Positions 10,561 to 21,809 of a DNA stretch of 64,000 bases are shown piece by piece. The stretch covers positions 21,145,375-21,209,374 of the forward strand of contig CAIIXF020000005.1 of assembly GCA_903813345.2 (NCBI GenBank). Direction: 5' to 3'. The stretch's first letter is position 1. Every line of letters starts with the position of its first letter. The notes below the pieces were generated by a model. That model saw only the letters and a program-made list of their open reading frames with translations. It was not told the origin of the DNA and did not search any database. A program made the position numbers and the translations under genes. The stretch is from Owenia fusiformis (lineage: Eukaryota > Annelida > Polychaeta > Sabellida > Oweniidae).

Positions 10561-13500
10561 ATGTACATGATTTTATTATACATGTCAGACCTATATAGCC
10601 AGCTTTTGCCAATTAGGGGGTCACTTTTTAAAAAATGCCAGGGGGTTCACATTTGACCATTTTGGCCCAAAAATGACCAAAATCAATCTTTGGCAAGATG
10701 ATTCGCTGGAACCCACCGAACCACGCTGGCTATGGCCCTGCATGTACATAATGTAAATAGACTTAACTATTGGTTGTCATAGCAGTAGGCTCTACATCAA
10801 TTACAATATTCATTTGTTTTTTTTATAATAGTATTACAATGACGAAACTTTTCAAAAGAATAATATCGATACTAAATGATCCATAGCCAATTCTGGCAAT
10901 TTAGACAATAAAGGACTGGACTTATTGACTGGAAATGGTCCAAAATGATTTTGGGTGTATTTTGACTATAAGATAAAATAAATTTCTGGGTGTCATTTTT
11001 GAAGAAATGAATGAGAATTTTGTTACTAATAAAGTATAAGTTGGAAAGAACTTGAAATTACTGATTAGTGTGGTGATTTTCTCATTAAAATAGAAAATAT
11101 ACTCTTCTATTTAAAAACACAAAATAATACAGTTATGACGTCGCAATCAATTAGTGCTAATATGCATAAATATAATTTTGCAAAATAGAGCTCTTTTTTT
11201 ATCTTTAATATGATATAAATTTTATCAAAATCGAAAAAATATTCGGGGAGTCATGTGTAAAAAACACTTTCTGGTCATTATTTTCTGGTTACTATTGACA
11301 TGGGCATTGAGGCACTTGAGGTCCACTTTTCATAATTTTTAACAAGTGAATCTCAAAACTAGGCACTATGAGCTTTCCAACGGTACCAAATTTATCCCTA
11401 GGCCTATGTCATAACTGTACATGTATAAGTACTTTCAACTAGCGCTTTTGGGCCATCATTTAGACTACCTACAATACACAATAGAAAGGGCATGTGATTT
11501 TTGGTGTTTTGGGATATGATTTTGATTTGGCTGTAGAAAAAAAATTAGCTCGGTGACCCCATATTTTTGGAGTCATTATTCTAAGAATTGAACGTAATTT
11601 AAACAAATATAAAAAAAATTGTTGTTAATTACTATTATTTATATTAGGGAGAAACAGGAGCGTTCATGGCGTAGGAAGGTGTAAATTCAACACAACGCCA
11701 AATGAAACAATTGTGTCAAATCTTCTATATCAAAACGCCTATTTTATGCTCGTAAAACGTCACTTTAAGGCAATACCTTTCTAATTTTAAAATGTTCGAA
11801 TGTTTTTCATCACATAAAATCACTATGGAAAGCCGGTCTTTTAAATCTCGACACAACTCATTCTCACTTTTCTAATGTGTAAATGTTATTTTTTCTCGAA
11901 CAATATAGACAACAAATTTCCAGATAACAATGAGAGATTTTTTTACCATTTCTGAATAAATGAATTTAGATACATATTATTGTCTGATTCCATCGTGAAT
12001 CGTGCAATACGACGATACAGAGTAAAGAAACGCAGTGTGATTAATCGTTTCAAAGAAACATATTCGTGATCAATGACCCTAATGTCTGCAACCTTTTTAT
12101 AACAATAATTCGCAAGACCAAATAACCACCCTTCCACCCTCCACAAAGGTCAAATCAAGGTAAACGTGACTTGGGGGTGCCAAAACCTTTCCAGAACTGA
12201 GTTGTACTTTCAAAGATAGCAGGTATCGCCAAAACTCATTAAAATCAATGGAACGCGTAATTGAATAATCAACAGTTTCAAGTTTTTTCTTCAACATTCA
12301 TATTTCAAGAAGTACTACCAATAACAATTAGTGATTTAGCAAGAAAATAGATAAGTGCTGTATAAGCATTGCGGAAATGCACAAAAATTGCAAAGGTATT
12401 CATCAAGTAGTAAAAAACAGTTTTTCTCTCAAATTCGTAAAAAGAACGCGATTCACGAATATTTGGCGCTATTGTAGTATAGCTCACTTTTAAAATTCAT
12501 AAGAAAGTCAATAGTGGCTCGATTTTTATAAAATCTGTTCAGTGATTAGAGCAATAATGATTACTTTGCATTTTCTGCAATATTAGAAACAAGGTAACTT
12601 TCAATATTTTAAAACGAATTCAATATTTTAGACTCTGGTGAATTTCAGTTTTCAAAATGTGTTATTTATCTGAGGCCCAGGTTAGAAAAATAACATTGAG
12701 GCACAAAAATCTATTAAAATAGTACTATTGAAAAATCGAGCATATCATATGGTATCCAAAAAAAACATTGCTTTAGGCTAGTGTGCGCGAGATTACTTTT
12801 ACAATTTATTCACAATGAGAAAATATATAAAGAACATAGGAAACATATATAAAGAACATAGGAAAAATTAATAAGCCTTTTTTATTCTCACTTTTCAATA
12901 CTACGCACTGGCGATTTGGCGTATATTGTTCCTCCGCCACTGTTGAAAATGCATTATTTCTCCCATTGAATAATAGCTATGTTTAAGTATATTGTATAAA
13001 ATGTATAGATATGTGTTTGTAATAACTGCAAATTGGTATGTCATCCCTCTTTATGCCCATAAAATGTATATATTTCTCAGCAAACAAGCTTGTGTTTTTT
13101 CTTGTGTTTGTTTTCCTTGCAACCTTGCATGATTTGGATTTTTCCAGCATGCAAAACAAAGAATCTACTTCTTATGGCCTTACATAGCATATTGTCCAAC
13201 TTTCTTACATCTGTACATTGGAATAGTTAGTCGAATACGATTTACTTACGTCTAAAGGAGCAATGGTTCCCGGGAAAATATAACGTAAAAATCAGAAAAT
13301 ATATTTCTGGGCCCCCCCAAAAATATGTTTCGGCCTAGATGAAGAGATATACTTCACCTAGAATTCCCATTGATGATTCTTTTGTTAGATATTGATCTAA
13401 TGATTCTTATTTATCAAAAAACCGGATGCAAAACGGAATAAAAGCAAAGATAGAAGCGTGAAAAGTACAGGTTGCCAAGGTAAACAAACCTTTTAGAAAA

Positions 13501-13680
13501 TGAAAAGTTCATTTGTACACAGTGATTGTAGCGTAGATATTTTAATTGTCATCAAATTTCTTGTACCATTTGATAGGGGACATCTTCAGGAACATGCTCG
13601 TATAAAGATGATAAAATTTGGGTCAGTATTAATGAAATGGCAAGCGATCTTCCAAAACGCTATGGATATATTTTAGCGCT
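10561..13680. other. unique AT-rich DNA, no gene seen
   Basis: Only short frames without family resemblance. A small 22-bp direct duplication (TATATAAAGAACATAGGAAA) occurs at about 12828-12872. No transposon ends recognised. Confidence 0.4.
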
Positions 13681-13683
13681 ATC

Positions 13684-13815
13684 GCGTCATTCACACGATG
13701 ACGCGTCAAATTCACCAGCTTCTCCAAAGTGGCAATAGAGATGGTCGAAAGGCGCTAGCGGCTTTTGTAACGTGAAACACAGAAGACGTCGTACTCTGGT
13801 CCTAACCCGGAAGTG
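13684..13815 (+). promoter_or_regulatory. WDR91 core promoter region
   Basis: Immediately upstream of the WDR91 start codon are an inverted pair of CRE-like half-sites (GCGTCAT and ATGACGC, within 13684-13705) and a strong ETS/GABP-type site CCGGAAGTG (13807-13815), in locally CpG-containing DNA. No TATA box is obvious, consistent with a housekeeping promoter. Function is inferred from motif match and position only. Confidence 0.5.
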
Positions 13816-13842
13816 CTATTTACAGGAGTGACACCATATCTG

Positions 13843-13968
13843 ATGGCTTCCGGTGGTGTTGAGAGAATGGATGATATTATTCGAGAATATTTACTATTTA
13901 GAGGATTGGGAGGCACACTAAAAACATATGAATATGAGCTTAAAGTAGATAAAGACAAGGGATTTCGA
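13843..13968 (+). CDS. WDR91: WDR91 exon 1 (N-terminus)
   Basis: WDR91 is a WD-repeat endosomal protein that works with WDR81 and Rab7 and restrains PI3-kinase complexes during early-to-late endosome conversion (family knowledge). This exon encodes 42 residues starting [20 protein letters not shown] and ending VDKDKGFR, the LisH-like N-terminal segment that vertebrate WDR91 also begins with (REYLLFRGF and KADKEKGFR). The start at 13843 gives the expected N-terminal length, and an ETS site lies 28 nt upstream. The donor is CGA|GTGAGT at 13969, phase 0. Exon 2 continues with VDKI, exactly as in the family. Intron 1 is 4097 nt. Confidence 0.93.
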
Positions 13969-14051
13969 GTGAGTATAACTTTGGCCTCTTATGATGATAC
14001 ACGATTGTAAGCTTACATTTTTTAGAAAAAATTGTTGGGCCAGGGCACGGA

Positions 14052-14103
14052 TTAGTATGTATCCAACAGACTGACTAGAAGTCAGTCTGTTATGATATAC
14101 TAA
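14052..14103. repeat. hairpin, 52 nt
   Basis: Arms TTAGTAT...ACAGACTGAC and GTCAGTCTGT...ATATACTAA around the loop TAGAA. The central 10 bp pair perfectly. It lies about 84 bp after the exon 1 donor. Confidence 0.8.
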
Positions 14104-14370
14104 TTTCCTGTGGAAATTGCAGTGAAATTTTTTGCACAAAATTATCAATTGGGGGAAACATTTTTTCAATAAAATAAACATTACAAAATTTCAATTAAAT
14201 TGTAAGGTACAATTAATGCAATAAAAAGTAACACAGCATATTGTCTAGTGGAAATAAAGCTAGTTGAAGTAACAAATGTGCAAATTAATTTTACCCAATC
14301 GGCCATTTTGAATAGCACTTCCTATGTAAACAAATATTTGGAATTACCAAACTTTAACATAGGTGCCTTA

Positions 14371-14393
14371 TAGTCTGAATATAATTCAGACTA
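14371..14393. repeat. short hairpin
   Basis: TAGTCTGAAT and ATTCAGACTA are perfect 10-bp inverted arms separated by ATA. One of three hairpins clustered in the first 540 bp of intron 1. Confidence 0.8.
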
Positions 14394-14418
14394 AATAGGA
14401 TATAGTCTAGGGCACGCA

Positions 14419-14503
14419 TGGCAGAATTTTTCTAAGATACATCCTAAAGAAATACATGTATTTATTTAGGATGTAGATCTATTTCCTAAGAAAAATTCTG
14501 CCA
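14419..14503. repeat. 85-nt near-palindrome (mini-MITE)
   Basis: The ends TGGCAGAATTTTTCT and AGAAAAATTCTGCCA are inverted copies. The inner part also pairs (ACATCCTAAA with TTTAGGATGT) around ACATGT. Similar GGGCACG or GGGCCAGGG text lies near this and the 14052 hairpin, so the two may belong to one small family. Confidence 0.8.
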
Positions 14504-15172
14504 TCTGTGGGCCAGGGTGCATGTTCGGAATTTTTCTGCATTTCACGATTGAGTCAAATGTTATTTTCCAAACAGGAATCACTCCTTCCCCACATTGTCT
14601 ACATTTACTCGAGTCTCTAGCTTACAGCTAGACGAAACTTCATTGATTTCGTATGTACTGTGCTACACGCACCTACACGCACCTAGAACTCATTTTTAAT
14701 AAATTTTATGAATATTTTTAAGAATATTAATCATATTTAGGATGAAGCGTTGCTTGTCTGGATTTAGATATTTCAAAATTTCATTTCGGAGTTTGACACA
14801 TGGTGAAATTTTCTCGCTGTAGCTAAAAATGGCTTCCGGTTCTGGACGTGAATAACATTTGAAATTATTCTCGCTTAAAGAAATCAAATATAACAATAGA
14901 TTCAGACGGGGATGTGAGCTGATGTTCTTCAAATCTATACATAAAGGTATATTTCATATTATTATGCCATATTTACTGTGCGTGTGACACAATGATTTAC
15001 AATATTTATAATACTAAGGCAGCTCAATCTTCCTCCTCAAAGCCAGAATATAGAGAAGGCTTTGGACCGAAGTAAGTCTACATCTTCCAGTTTTGCACAA
15101 AAAGTGCACTTATGTGCATAAAATGGTGAGAAGATTTGTTTTGTAAAATGTAGGGAATGTACTAAAAACTTG

Positions 15173-15564
15173 CTCACTTCGAGAGCCATGTTAGATTTTG
15201 AAACTTATGGCTCTCCAACGGAGAAATGCACAGCTGAATAATAGTGACCTTTGAAACACGAATTATACATTGATCCGTGGCTTACTTTTGTTCTCTAACT
15301 ATGTCATACATCATTATCATCCTTCCGTGTATAAGTATTGGAGTGCTGAAGTACTTTCTTTTCGATCAAGACCTGTAATTGTTAGTTGAGTGAATGTTTT
15401 TTCTGCCAAATTCCAATATTGGAAATGAGTCGAAAAAACATTCACTCGATCATCAATCCGTGCAATACTTGCACAGATTGATGATACTGATGTAAGACAC
15501 ATTTAGAGACCAAAAGTAAGCTGCGGATCTCATTATTCATGTTTTAAAGGTCACTATTATTCAG
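15173..15564. mobile_element. foldback element, copy 1
   Basis: The outer arms start CTGAATAATAGTGACCTTT (about 15232) and end with the inverted form at 15564. Inside, GAGTGAATGTTTTTTC and its inverse enclose a short core. The outer 15173-15450 region recurs at 60132-60365. The core here is short (AAATTCCAATATTGGAAATG), unlike the longer core of copy 2. Confidence 0.8.
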
Positions 15565-15874
15565 ATGTCCAAGTGCGCCGTGGGATAGCTATTATATCAA
15601 AATCCACATAGCTTTCGCAGGAAGCAACTAAAAACCCTTCGACCCTATGACCTACGACTAGAGTCAATACGTCTGAATCCAAACAAGGGGGGTAAACCCG
15701 AACAGGTTGCAAAGAATGGCAAGCAAATTATTGAATTGTATAATCGTACATCTACTACCTCTATTTATATCCTGAAAGATACCATCTAATGATATATACC
15801 AACACTCTAACGATAAAATAATGAATTACACTGTATGATGATTTAGGTGTTTGGAATTACCCCCATGTTCGGAA
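15565..15874. other. unique intron DNA
   Basis: No gene. A short direct repeat, GGAATTACCCCCAT, occurs twice at about 15851 and 15869. Confidence 0.4.
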
Positions 15875-16275
15875 TTACCCCCATTTACCTTCTATTACAA
15901 AATCAGACACATAATTAATCCCTCCTCTAATCCATTTTTTGTCATAAAGAACTCTTTTTTGAAAAGTTACGTCCAAATTGTTCCAAATGATGTCACATTC
16001 TAACAGATCTTTATTTTCAGATTTTGTCAACCATATTTCTAGCCACCTTTTCCAAAAACTACTCTTAATACCTATAAAGTTTTCCAGATCTATTTTGCTT
16101 TTTAGTACATTAAAATTAATCCCTAACTTGGAAAGTTCAGCTTTTCGAATTATTTTCCATTTATCTATGTCCTCAATAATCAATTTTGAAAACCATTTTA
16201 CAACAACTGAGATTTGGAAGTCTATCATATTTATCATGTTTATACCCCCATTTTCCTTATCTAAAGTAGCACGTA
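15875..16275 (-). pseudogene. L1/Tx1-type LINE ORF2, C-terminal fragment
   Basis: The open frame on the minus strand reads KENGGINMINMIDFQISVVV at its start, then KSSFWKRWLEIW, DIIWNNLDV, VLYDKKWIRGGINYVSDFV. This order (GG-N motif, W-rich segment, IWNN, then W--GI-Y--D) is typical of the region after the reverse transcriptase in L1/Tx1-clade ORF2 proteins. No start, no RT core and no endonuclease are present. It is a short isolated relic inside WDR91 intron 1. Confidence 0.75.
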
Positions 16276-16721
16276 GGTTATCGCAAACAATTTCAGAAGG
16301 TTATATCTCAGATTATGACTATTTTCTGACAATGAAGACAGGTTTATCTTTTAGACCAATTCATTATCTCAAAAAAAATTATATACAGTAATAATAAAGT
16401 CAAACAAACTCAGATATATTTAACTAGCAATCAACCAATCAACGCACTTTTTCAAAGATGTTGACCCCATTTTCAACAAAAATGCAATCATTTTTTACAA
16501 TGTTTAATGCATTACTCTTTATCTTGATGTATCAAATAGTTCTTGAAAGAAAAACTTAATTGCTTTAAGATAAGTGTTCCCCATGTTATTTCTCCATTGA
16601 AAAATCTCATGCTATCCATTGGTTTCAGTTCATTTTGGTCATCCAAATTCAGTATCTTTAAAGTCCCTGGAGCAATCAACTTTTCCTTTTAGGAAATCAA
16701 ACATGTCTCAAAACATATCCT
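16276..16721. other. unique intron DNA
   Basis: No coding frame or repeat structure recognised. Confidence 0.4.
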
Positions 16722-17563
16722 AACTAGATAACGGCAACTCCGCGGAGTAGCAAATCCCAAAGAACAAAATATCAATTACCGAATTCCAATCAATCATACT
16801 CATTACTTTGGTTGAAAATGAAAAAATTAGATTTTAGAATTGCGAATTCCTGCAAAGCAACCATTTTTAATTTTCTGAGGTACAAATCTGAAAAATAATA
16901 CCATAATTGTGATCTACTCCAAAATTCCTTCAATTTGAGTATAATATAGCCATACTTTGAAGGGATCGAAAAATTATTGCAAAATCGTACATTAGACGGC
17001 CATTTTGAATTTTACGAGGCTCGAATCAGAAAAAAGATACAATATTTGCAATCTACTCTTAATTGCCTTTCATTTGAGTATAATAAAGCTATACTTCAGA
17101 AAGATCTAAAAATTTGCGAAAATTTCTGTTTTCCTGTCTCCCCATACATGGCCCCTGGGGGTCAGGATGAAAAACACGGAATATATGTGAAATAGATAAA
17201 TGTTGTGAATACACTACCCAAATTTCAAACAATAATATTAATAATTACTTTGGTTTAGAATGAAAAATTTATGATTTTTGCGAAAAAGTCCCGTCATTTT
17301 TAAAGTGGCGGCCATCTTGAAAAAATTTTTTTTGCGTAAAACTATTCACCAATATACATCTTTCCACTAAATATGAAGAAAATCTGTCAACTAGTATTTG
17401 AGTTATCTTCCGGACAGACGGACGGACGGACGGACTGACTGACTGACTGACTGACTGACTGACTGACTGACTGACTGACTGACTGACCGAAATGATGGAC
17501 GGACAGACGGACGGACGGAGGGCTTCACTATATCCCTAACGAACTTCGTTCGTTGGGATAATT
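16722..17563 (+). mobile_element. Helentron-like non-autonomous element (family F1), copy A
   Basis: Begins CTAGATAACGGCAACTCC (CTAG form), with subterminal AATCCCAAAGAAC. It ends with a 14-bp stem hairpin, TATCCCTAACGAAC-TTC-GTTCGTTGGGATA. The hairpin arm is the inverse of the subterminal motif at the other end. An ACGG/ACTG microsatellite (17412-17519) lies just before the hairpin. A second copy is at 30635-31433. HINE, pearl and Biv-ME elements of marine invertebrates have this plan: T|T insertion, subterminal inverted repeats, end hairpin and a tetranucleotide microsatellite. No protein is encoded. Confidence 0.8.
17412..17519. repeat. (ACGG)n/(ACTG)n microsatellite
   Basis: Blocks of GACGGACGGACGG flank about 13 units of ACTG. 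It is part of the Helentron-like element at 16722-17563. Confidence 0.95.
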
Positions 17564-18065
17564 ATGCATTCAACAATATAATAAAAGGTTGCATTTTTGG
17601 TGAAAATTAGGTCAACATTTTTAAAAAGTATGTTGATTGGTCCATTGCCCCTTCAATATCACTTAGGTCTGATTAACTAAATTATCATTATATATACTTT
17701 TCTTGAAGATAATGAATGGATCTAAAAGATACACCCATGCTCATGATCAGAAAATATTAATAATTCAAGTTAGAATCGTTTGAAATTGTTTGCAATAACC
17801 TACATGCTCCTTTAAAATATCTTTTTTAATTTTCTCTGGTTGTTTTTTTTAATTTCACATACTTTAAAACCACTTTCCAGTGATACAGTTATCATACAAT
17901 TAGGATAATCAACAGATGGTATTAGGGCCTTGACTAGGCAACTTTTTTGACTTGGAGACCTCGACTACAAGGATTTTGCTGCATTTTCTTGTTTATTAGA
18001 TTCTGTACAGCTAAGCTGAGGTATTGGGTTTTGTTTAAAACAAATCAATTGTATTATTATTGTAG
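17564..18065. other. end of WDR91 intron 1
   Basis: No gene or repeat recognised. Ends with the acceptor TTATTATTGTAG before exon 2. Confidence 0.5.
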
Positions 18066-18333
18066 GTGGATAAAATTACAGACCTTTTGAACTCATACAT
18101 AAACAATTATGACTTGTCAAACTTACGTGAATACTGGAGTCATTTGGACCAAAGAGTGTTTTCCCTATTGGAATATCAGACTTATTCAGGAACTATTCGC
18201 AAGTTAGAAGTGAGCCTGCTGAAGTATTACCTCATAAATGCACTACAGAATAACCGAGCAGATAGAGTTCATGACTTCTTTGACAAAATGACAACAGAGT
18301 TACAGTCCCAGGCTGAATGGAAAGATTGGTTTG
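18066..18333 (+). CDS. WDR91: WDR91 exon 2
   Basis: Encodes 89 codons plus one base, from VDKITDLLNSYINNYDL to AEWKDWF. Motifs shared with vertebrate WDR91 in the same order are LREYWSHLDQRVFS (LRDYWSYLERRLFS in the family), a helical LLKYYLINALQNNR segment, FFDKMTTELQSQAEWKDWF, and uninterrupted spacing. Acceptor TTGTAG|GTG at 18064-18065; donor TTTG|GTAAGT at 18334, leaving phase 1. The exon is the N-terminal alpha-helical region upstream of the linker and beta-propeller. Intron 2, which follows, is 24236 nt long. Confidence 0.95.
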
Positions 18334-19495
18334 GTAAGTGCTAGACACTATGTTAAGGCGATGGTATCCAGAAAACATGTTTGAAAAAATTGCTATACCT
18401 GCCCATGTTTTTTTCCGGTACAAAATAAAATATGAAGGCATGTATGAATTACTTTGCTTTTTCAGGAAAGTATAAACACATTGTCTTGATTAAGTACATC
18501 AGGTAGGAGGTCAATGCCAGTACATTGTTGTTGAGAAACCAGGAGAAGAAATTTGAAAAATTGAAAAGGCAGTCATTTTCATAAAATATCAGTATCAGTG
18601 TTTTCAGTAGGTTTGTCCAAGATTGCGTCCCTGGGACGTAACGATTTTCAAAATGTGCATCTCCCCTCAAAAAACTGCATCCCTTGAAAAAAAGTTCCTG
18701 GGAATTCAAAGTCACGCTTTACACTAACCGAAATAAAATTGATGAAATTTTGTATCGCTTTTGCTATTTATCGGTCTAAATCAGTGTTCTGGCGAAACTA
18801 GTATGTCATTGAATGATACAGATACCATCACTTGCAGTTTCTTGCGCATGCGCATTCTTAAATAATGATCTTGTGATCGCACTTGACCAAAAGAAAATGG
18901 TTTAAATCGGGTTCTCAGCTAGCGGCCAATCGTAAGACTCGTACTGATTATACTGCTCGGATATCGAGTATTAGATAACTATTTGTCCTATCACATGCCT
19001 CGTACTATTTCGATCAGAAATCAACTTCCGGGAAGGAAACTTTGAAAGAAAATTTTATTTCTTTTAGAAATAGAATTTCCTTCAATTATTTAGTGGATTC
19101 TGATGAAATAAAGAGACTGGAGGTAAGTGGATTCACGAAGTGATTTACGAAATTCAAATTGTGTCCCAAAAACGTAATCATTTTTTTAATTTACGTCCAC
19201 CCAATCTTGATTTACGTCCTCTCCATTGAAGGACGCCGTTAATGAAACCTCTGAGTATTTCCTGGAGTTACCACTGACCTCTTACCAGCTAGGTTTACTA
19301 AAAGAAAACAATGAAATGTTGCTCTCCTGAAAAAAAACAAGGACATTGCACACACACCTTCATACTTTATTTTGAACCAGAAAATACCATGTGCAGCTAT
19401 AGCATTTTTTCGAAAATGTTTTCGTTCCACCATTACCTAATACTTTTGTATCTGTATAATATTGTGTATAGATTCTCTAACAGAAAGGGTGAGGG
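18334..19495. other. start of intron 2; possible decayed foldback
   Basis: GTCCAAGATTGCGTCCCTGG (about 18613) and a partial inverse around 19175-19225 (CCACCCAATCTTGATTTACG) hint at an old foldback of about 620 bp. Similarity is weak and the ends are not defined. No gene. Confidence 0.3.
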
Positions 19496-19830
19496 AAGTA
19501 AGTGTAACAGATTTTTGACAGTTGATAATTTTTTTGCGAGTAGTTTCTGGCTGTAAAAAATAAATGCATATGAATGTATCATCTGTATCAATGTATCATC
19601 TTTAGAAAAGTTGAAAGAATGGTTCCAAGATCAATTTGATTATCTCATAATCTGCGTTTAATCCACCCATTAACAAGCTTTTTTTCCAAATACATTCATT
19701 ATTTTCACCATCATCCATTAATCTTTTTTACATTTTTACATGCAAAGTTACATTGTACCATAACATATGTTTCATCACTTAAAATATTTTAATCATTCCT
19801 TCCGGATTAGGATTATGATAATTTAATATA
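19496..19830 (-). repeat. dispersed repeat Z, copy C (inverted)
   Basis: The reverse complement of the repeat seen at 26550-27890 and 30153-30634. Shared segments include GGTTAATGGG-like text (inverse CCATTAACAAGC at about 19667), CATATGCATTTATTTTTTA and GCCAGAAACTAC. More diverged than the other two copies. Confidence 0.7.
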
Positions 19831-20573
19831 ATGGGGTCCAATGGGACTATGCTTTTAGTACAGCACACCCAGATAAGATGTCATTAATGTAGATAACATT
19901 TATTTCAAGTTGCCCATATTTTCATGAATGGATGGTTGTGGCTAATGCCCCGTTCAATCAATGGAGCATATTCCCTGCATTTCTCAATCAATTAAAAAAT
20001 ATCTCAAGTTGACTGTTTGATGCAGTTTGAGTGCAGTTAAACCTTTGTATGTGTGTAACCTTTGCCAATGGGACCACCTAAGATATTTTGAATACCTCAC
20101 TATATGATATTTTTATGCTGTCATATAGCATATTTACTTTGAACAGGTTTTCTGTATCTGGTTTATCACTGATGATACATGAGGCATTACATACATGAGT
20201 AGTATTGAACATATATATATACCATGTCTCCTCTGTAAAATAAATGTTGGGAATAAATGCAGAAATGCATGAAGAAAAATAAGTAGATAACTGAATTTTC
20301 TTATTTTTAAACATTTTATAAAACCAATATTCTCTTCAGTCTTTTCATGATTCACATCATATATGGAATGAGTTGAAAATACAACATGTGACTCCAATCA
20401 GGATTGCATAAATATTCCAAACATACACACTTAGCTTAAGGTGCCATGGAATTGCTCAATGGAATTAATTGTGGTGTTTAAACAATTTCAGAGACTCTCA
20501 ATGTTTAAAATTTAAGGTGCCATGGAAGCTACAGGAAATGACAAAATAAAAAATGACAAAACCTAGCTGGAAT

Positions 20574-21167
20574 TTTTTGAACCAAGATAAGAGAGTTCTG
20601 TTTGGACCTCTAGTCAGTAGTTCCACATATCATTTACATGACCGGGAACAGAATGAAAATGGTCAGAATGACCATGAACATGATGAAATAACCTTTTCAG
20701 CCCTCTGAAAATGTGACTGAAAATAAGCTAAGAGTAGGTGCTCAGGAAAGGTCACTGAACAGAATCTTTTGACTTTTTCAGAAAATGATACCATTTTAAA
20801 AAATTTGATGTCATATTCTTAGAAAAAGAAAAAAATGAAAAAACTGAATTAGAAAATCGATCTATTTTCATATTTACTACAGCCATTATTGTTTCAGACA
20901 ATTTTTTAAAATTTCAAAGATTGTATCATTTAGAGGAATATATTGGACACATTTTCTGAAAAAATCAAAAGATTCTGTTCATTGACCTTTCCTGAGCGCC
21001 TACTTTTAGCTATTTTTCAGTCACATTTTCAGAGGGCTGAAAAGATTATTTCATCATGTTTATGGTCATTCTGACCATTTCCATTGTGTTCCCGGTCATG
21101 TAAATGATATGTAGAACTAGTTAAACTGACTGGAGGTCAAAACAGAACTCTGTTATCTTGGTTCAAA
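20574..21167. mobile_element. foldback element, about 600 bp
   Basis: The left arm (20574-20785, TTGAACCAAGATAAGAGAGT...) and right arm (about 20945-21167, ...CTCTGTTATCTTGGTTCAA) are inverted copies along about 210 bp. They include CATTTACATGACCGGGAACA and GGTCACTGAACAGAATCTTT. The spacer is about 160 bp. No clear target duplication and no coding frame. Confidence 0.85.
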
Positions 21168-21809
21168 AACTTGTACTTGAAACGTTTAAACTTATGGTCC
21201 CCTATTAGCTATTTTTCACATCACTGGTCTTTATTTGCCTGATTGAGAATGAAGGTGTGAGGGAAGATATCTTTAATAAGGTCCAAAGTTAAACCAGTTG
21301 AGAGGTGGACAACAACTCCTTGGTCCGAATATTACTCAAGTTCTCCCAAATGTGTGTAACCTCTCTAATGTCTTAAGTTCAATACTAACAAAACATGAAC
21401 TCTACTAATAATAAATAGTACCGTGGGTACTGAGCTCACATGGTATTGCTCAAAAAGAGATAAGTGAATGATGGCTAAAATGGCTGACAAATAAAACGGG
21501 AATCCTATTGACCGAGGTCTTAAAACATGCCACTTTTGTGGATTGACTGATTGAAGTGTATTTTTTGTATATTTCGACAAAAATGTCGGCCATTTTGAAA
21601 ATAGGGGAGCTTTTGAACCAAGAGTCATAGGGGAGCCTTCTGTATTGATGTTGAACAGAAATTACTTAAAACGGGAATCCTATCGACAAAGATTTAAAAC
21701 GTGCCACTATTATGTGGACTAGAGACAGATGGACAAATCAATGTTGACTAAAATAGCTAAAAATAAAAAAAACAGATACAGGAGTCATAGGGGAGTTTTC
21801 TGTATTGAT

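Noticed and set aside
17412-17519. CRISPR-like direct repeats
   Set aside because: A 4-bp microsatellite without spacers, in a eukaryotic genome.
18610-19230. Foldback element in early intron 2
   Set aside because: Only short, weak inverted similarity; no ends or target duplication, so not called as an element.
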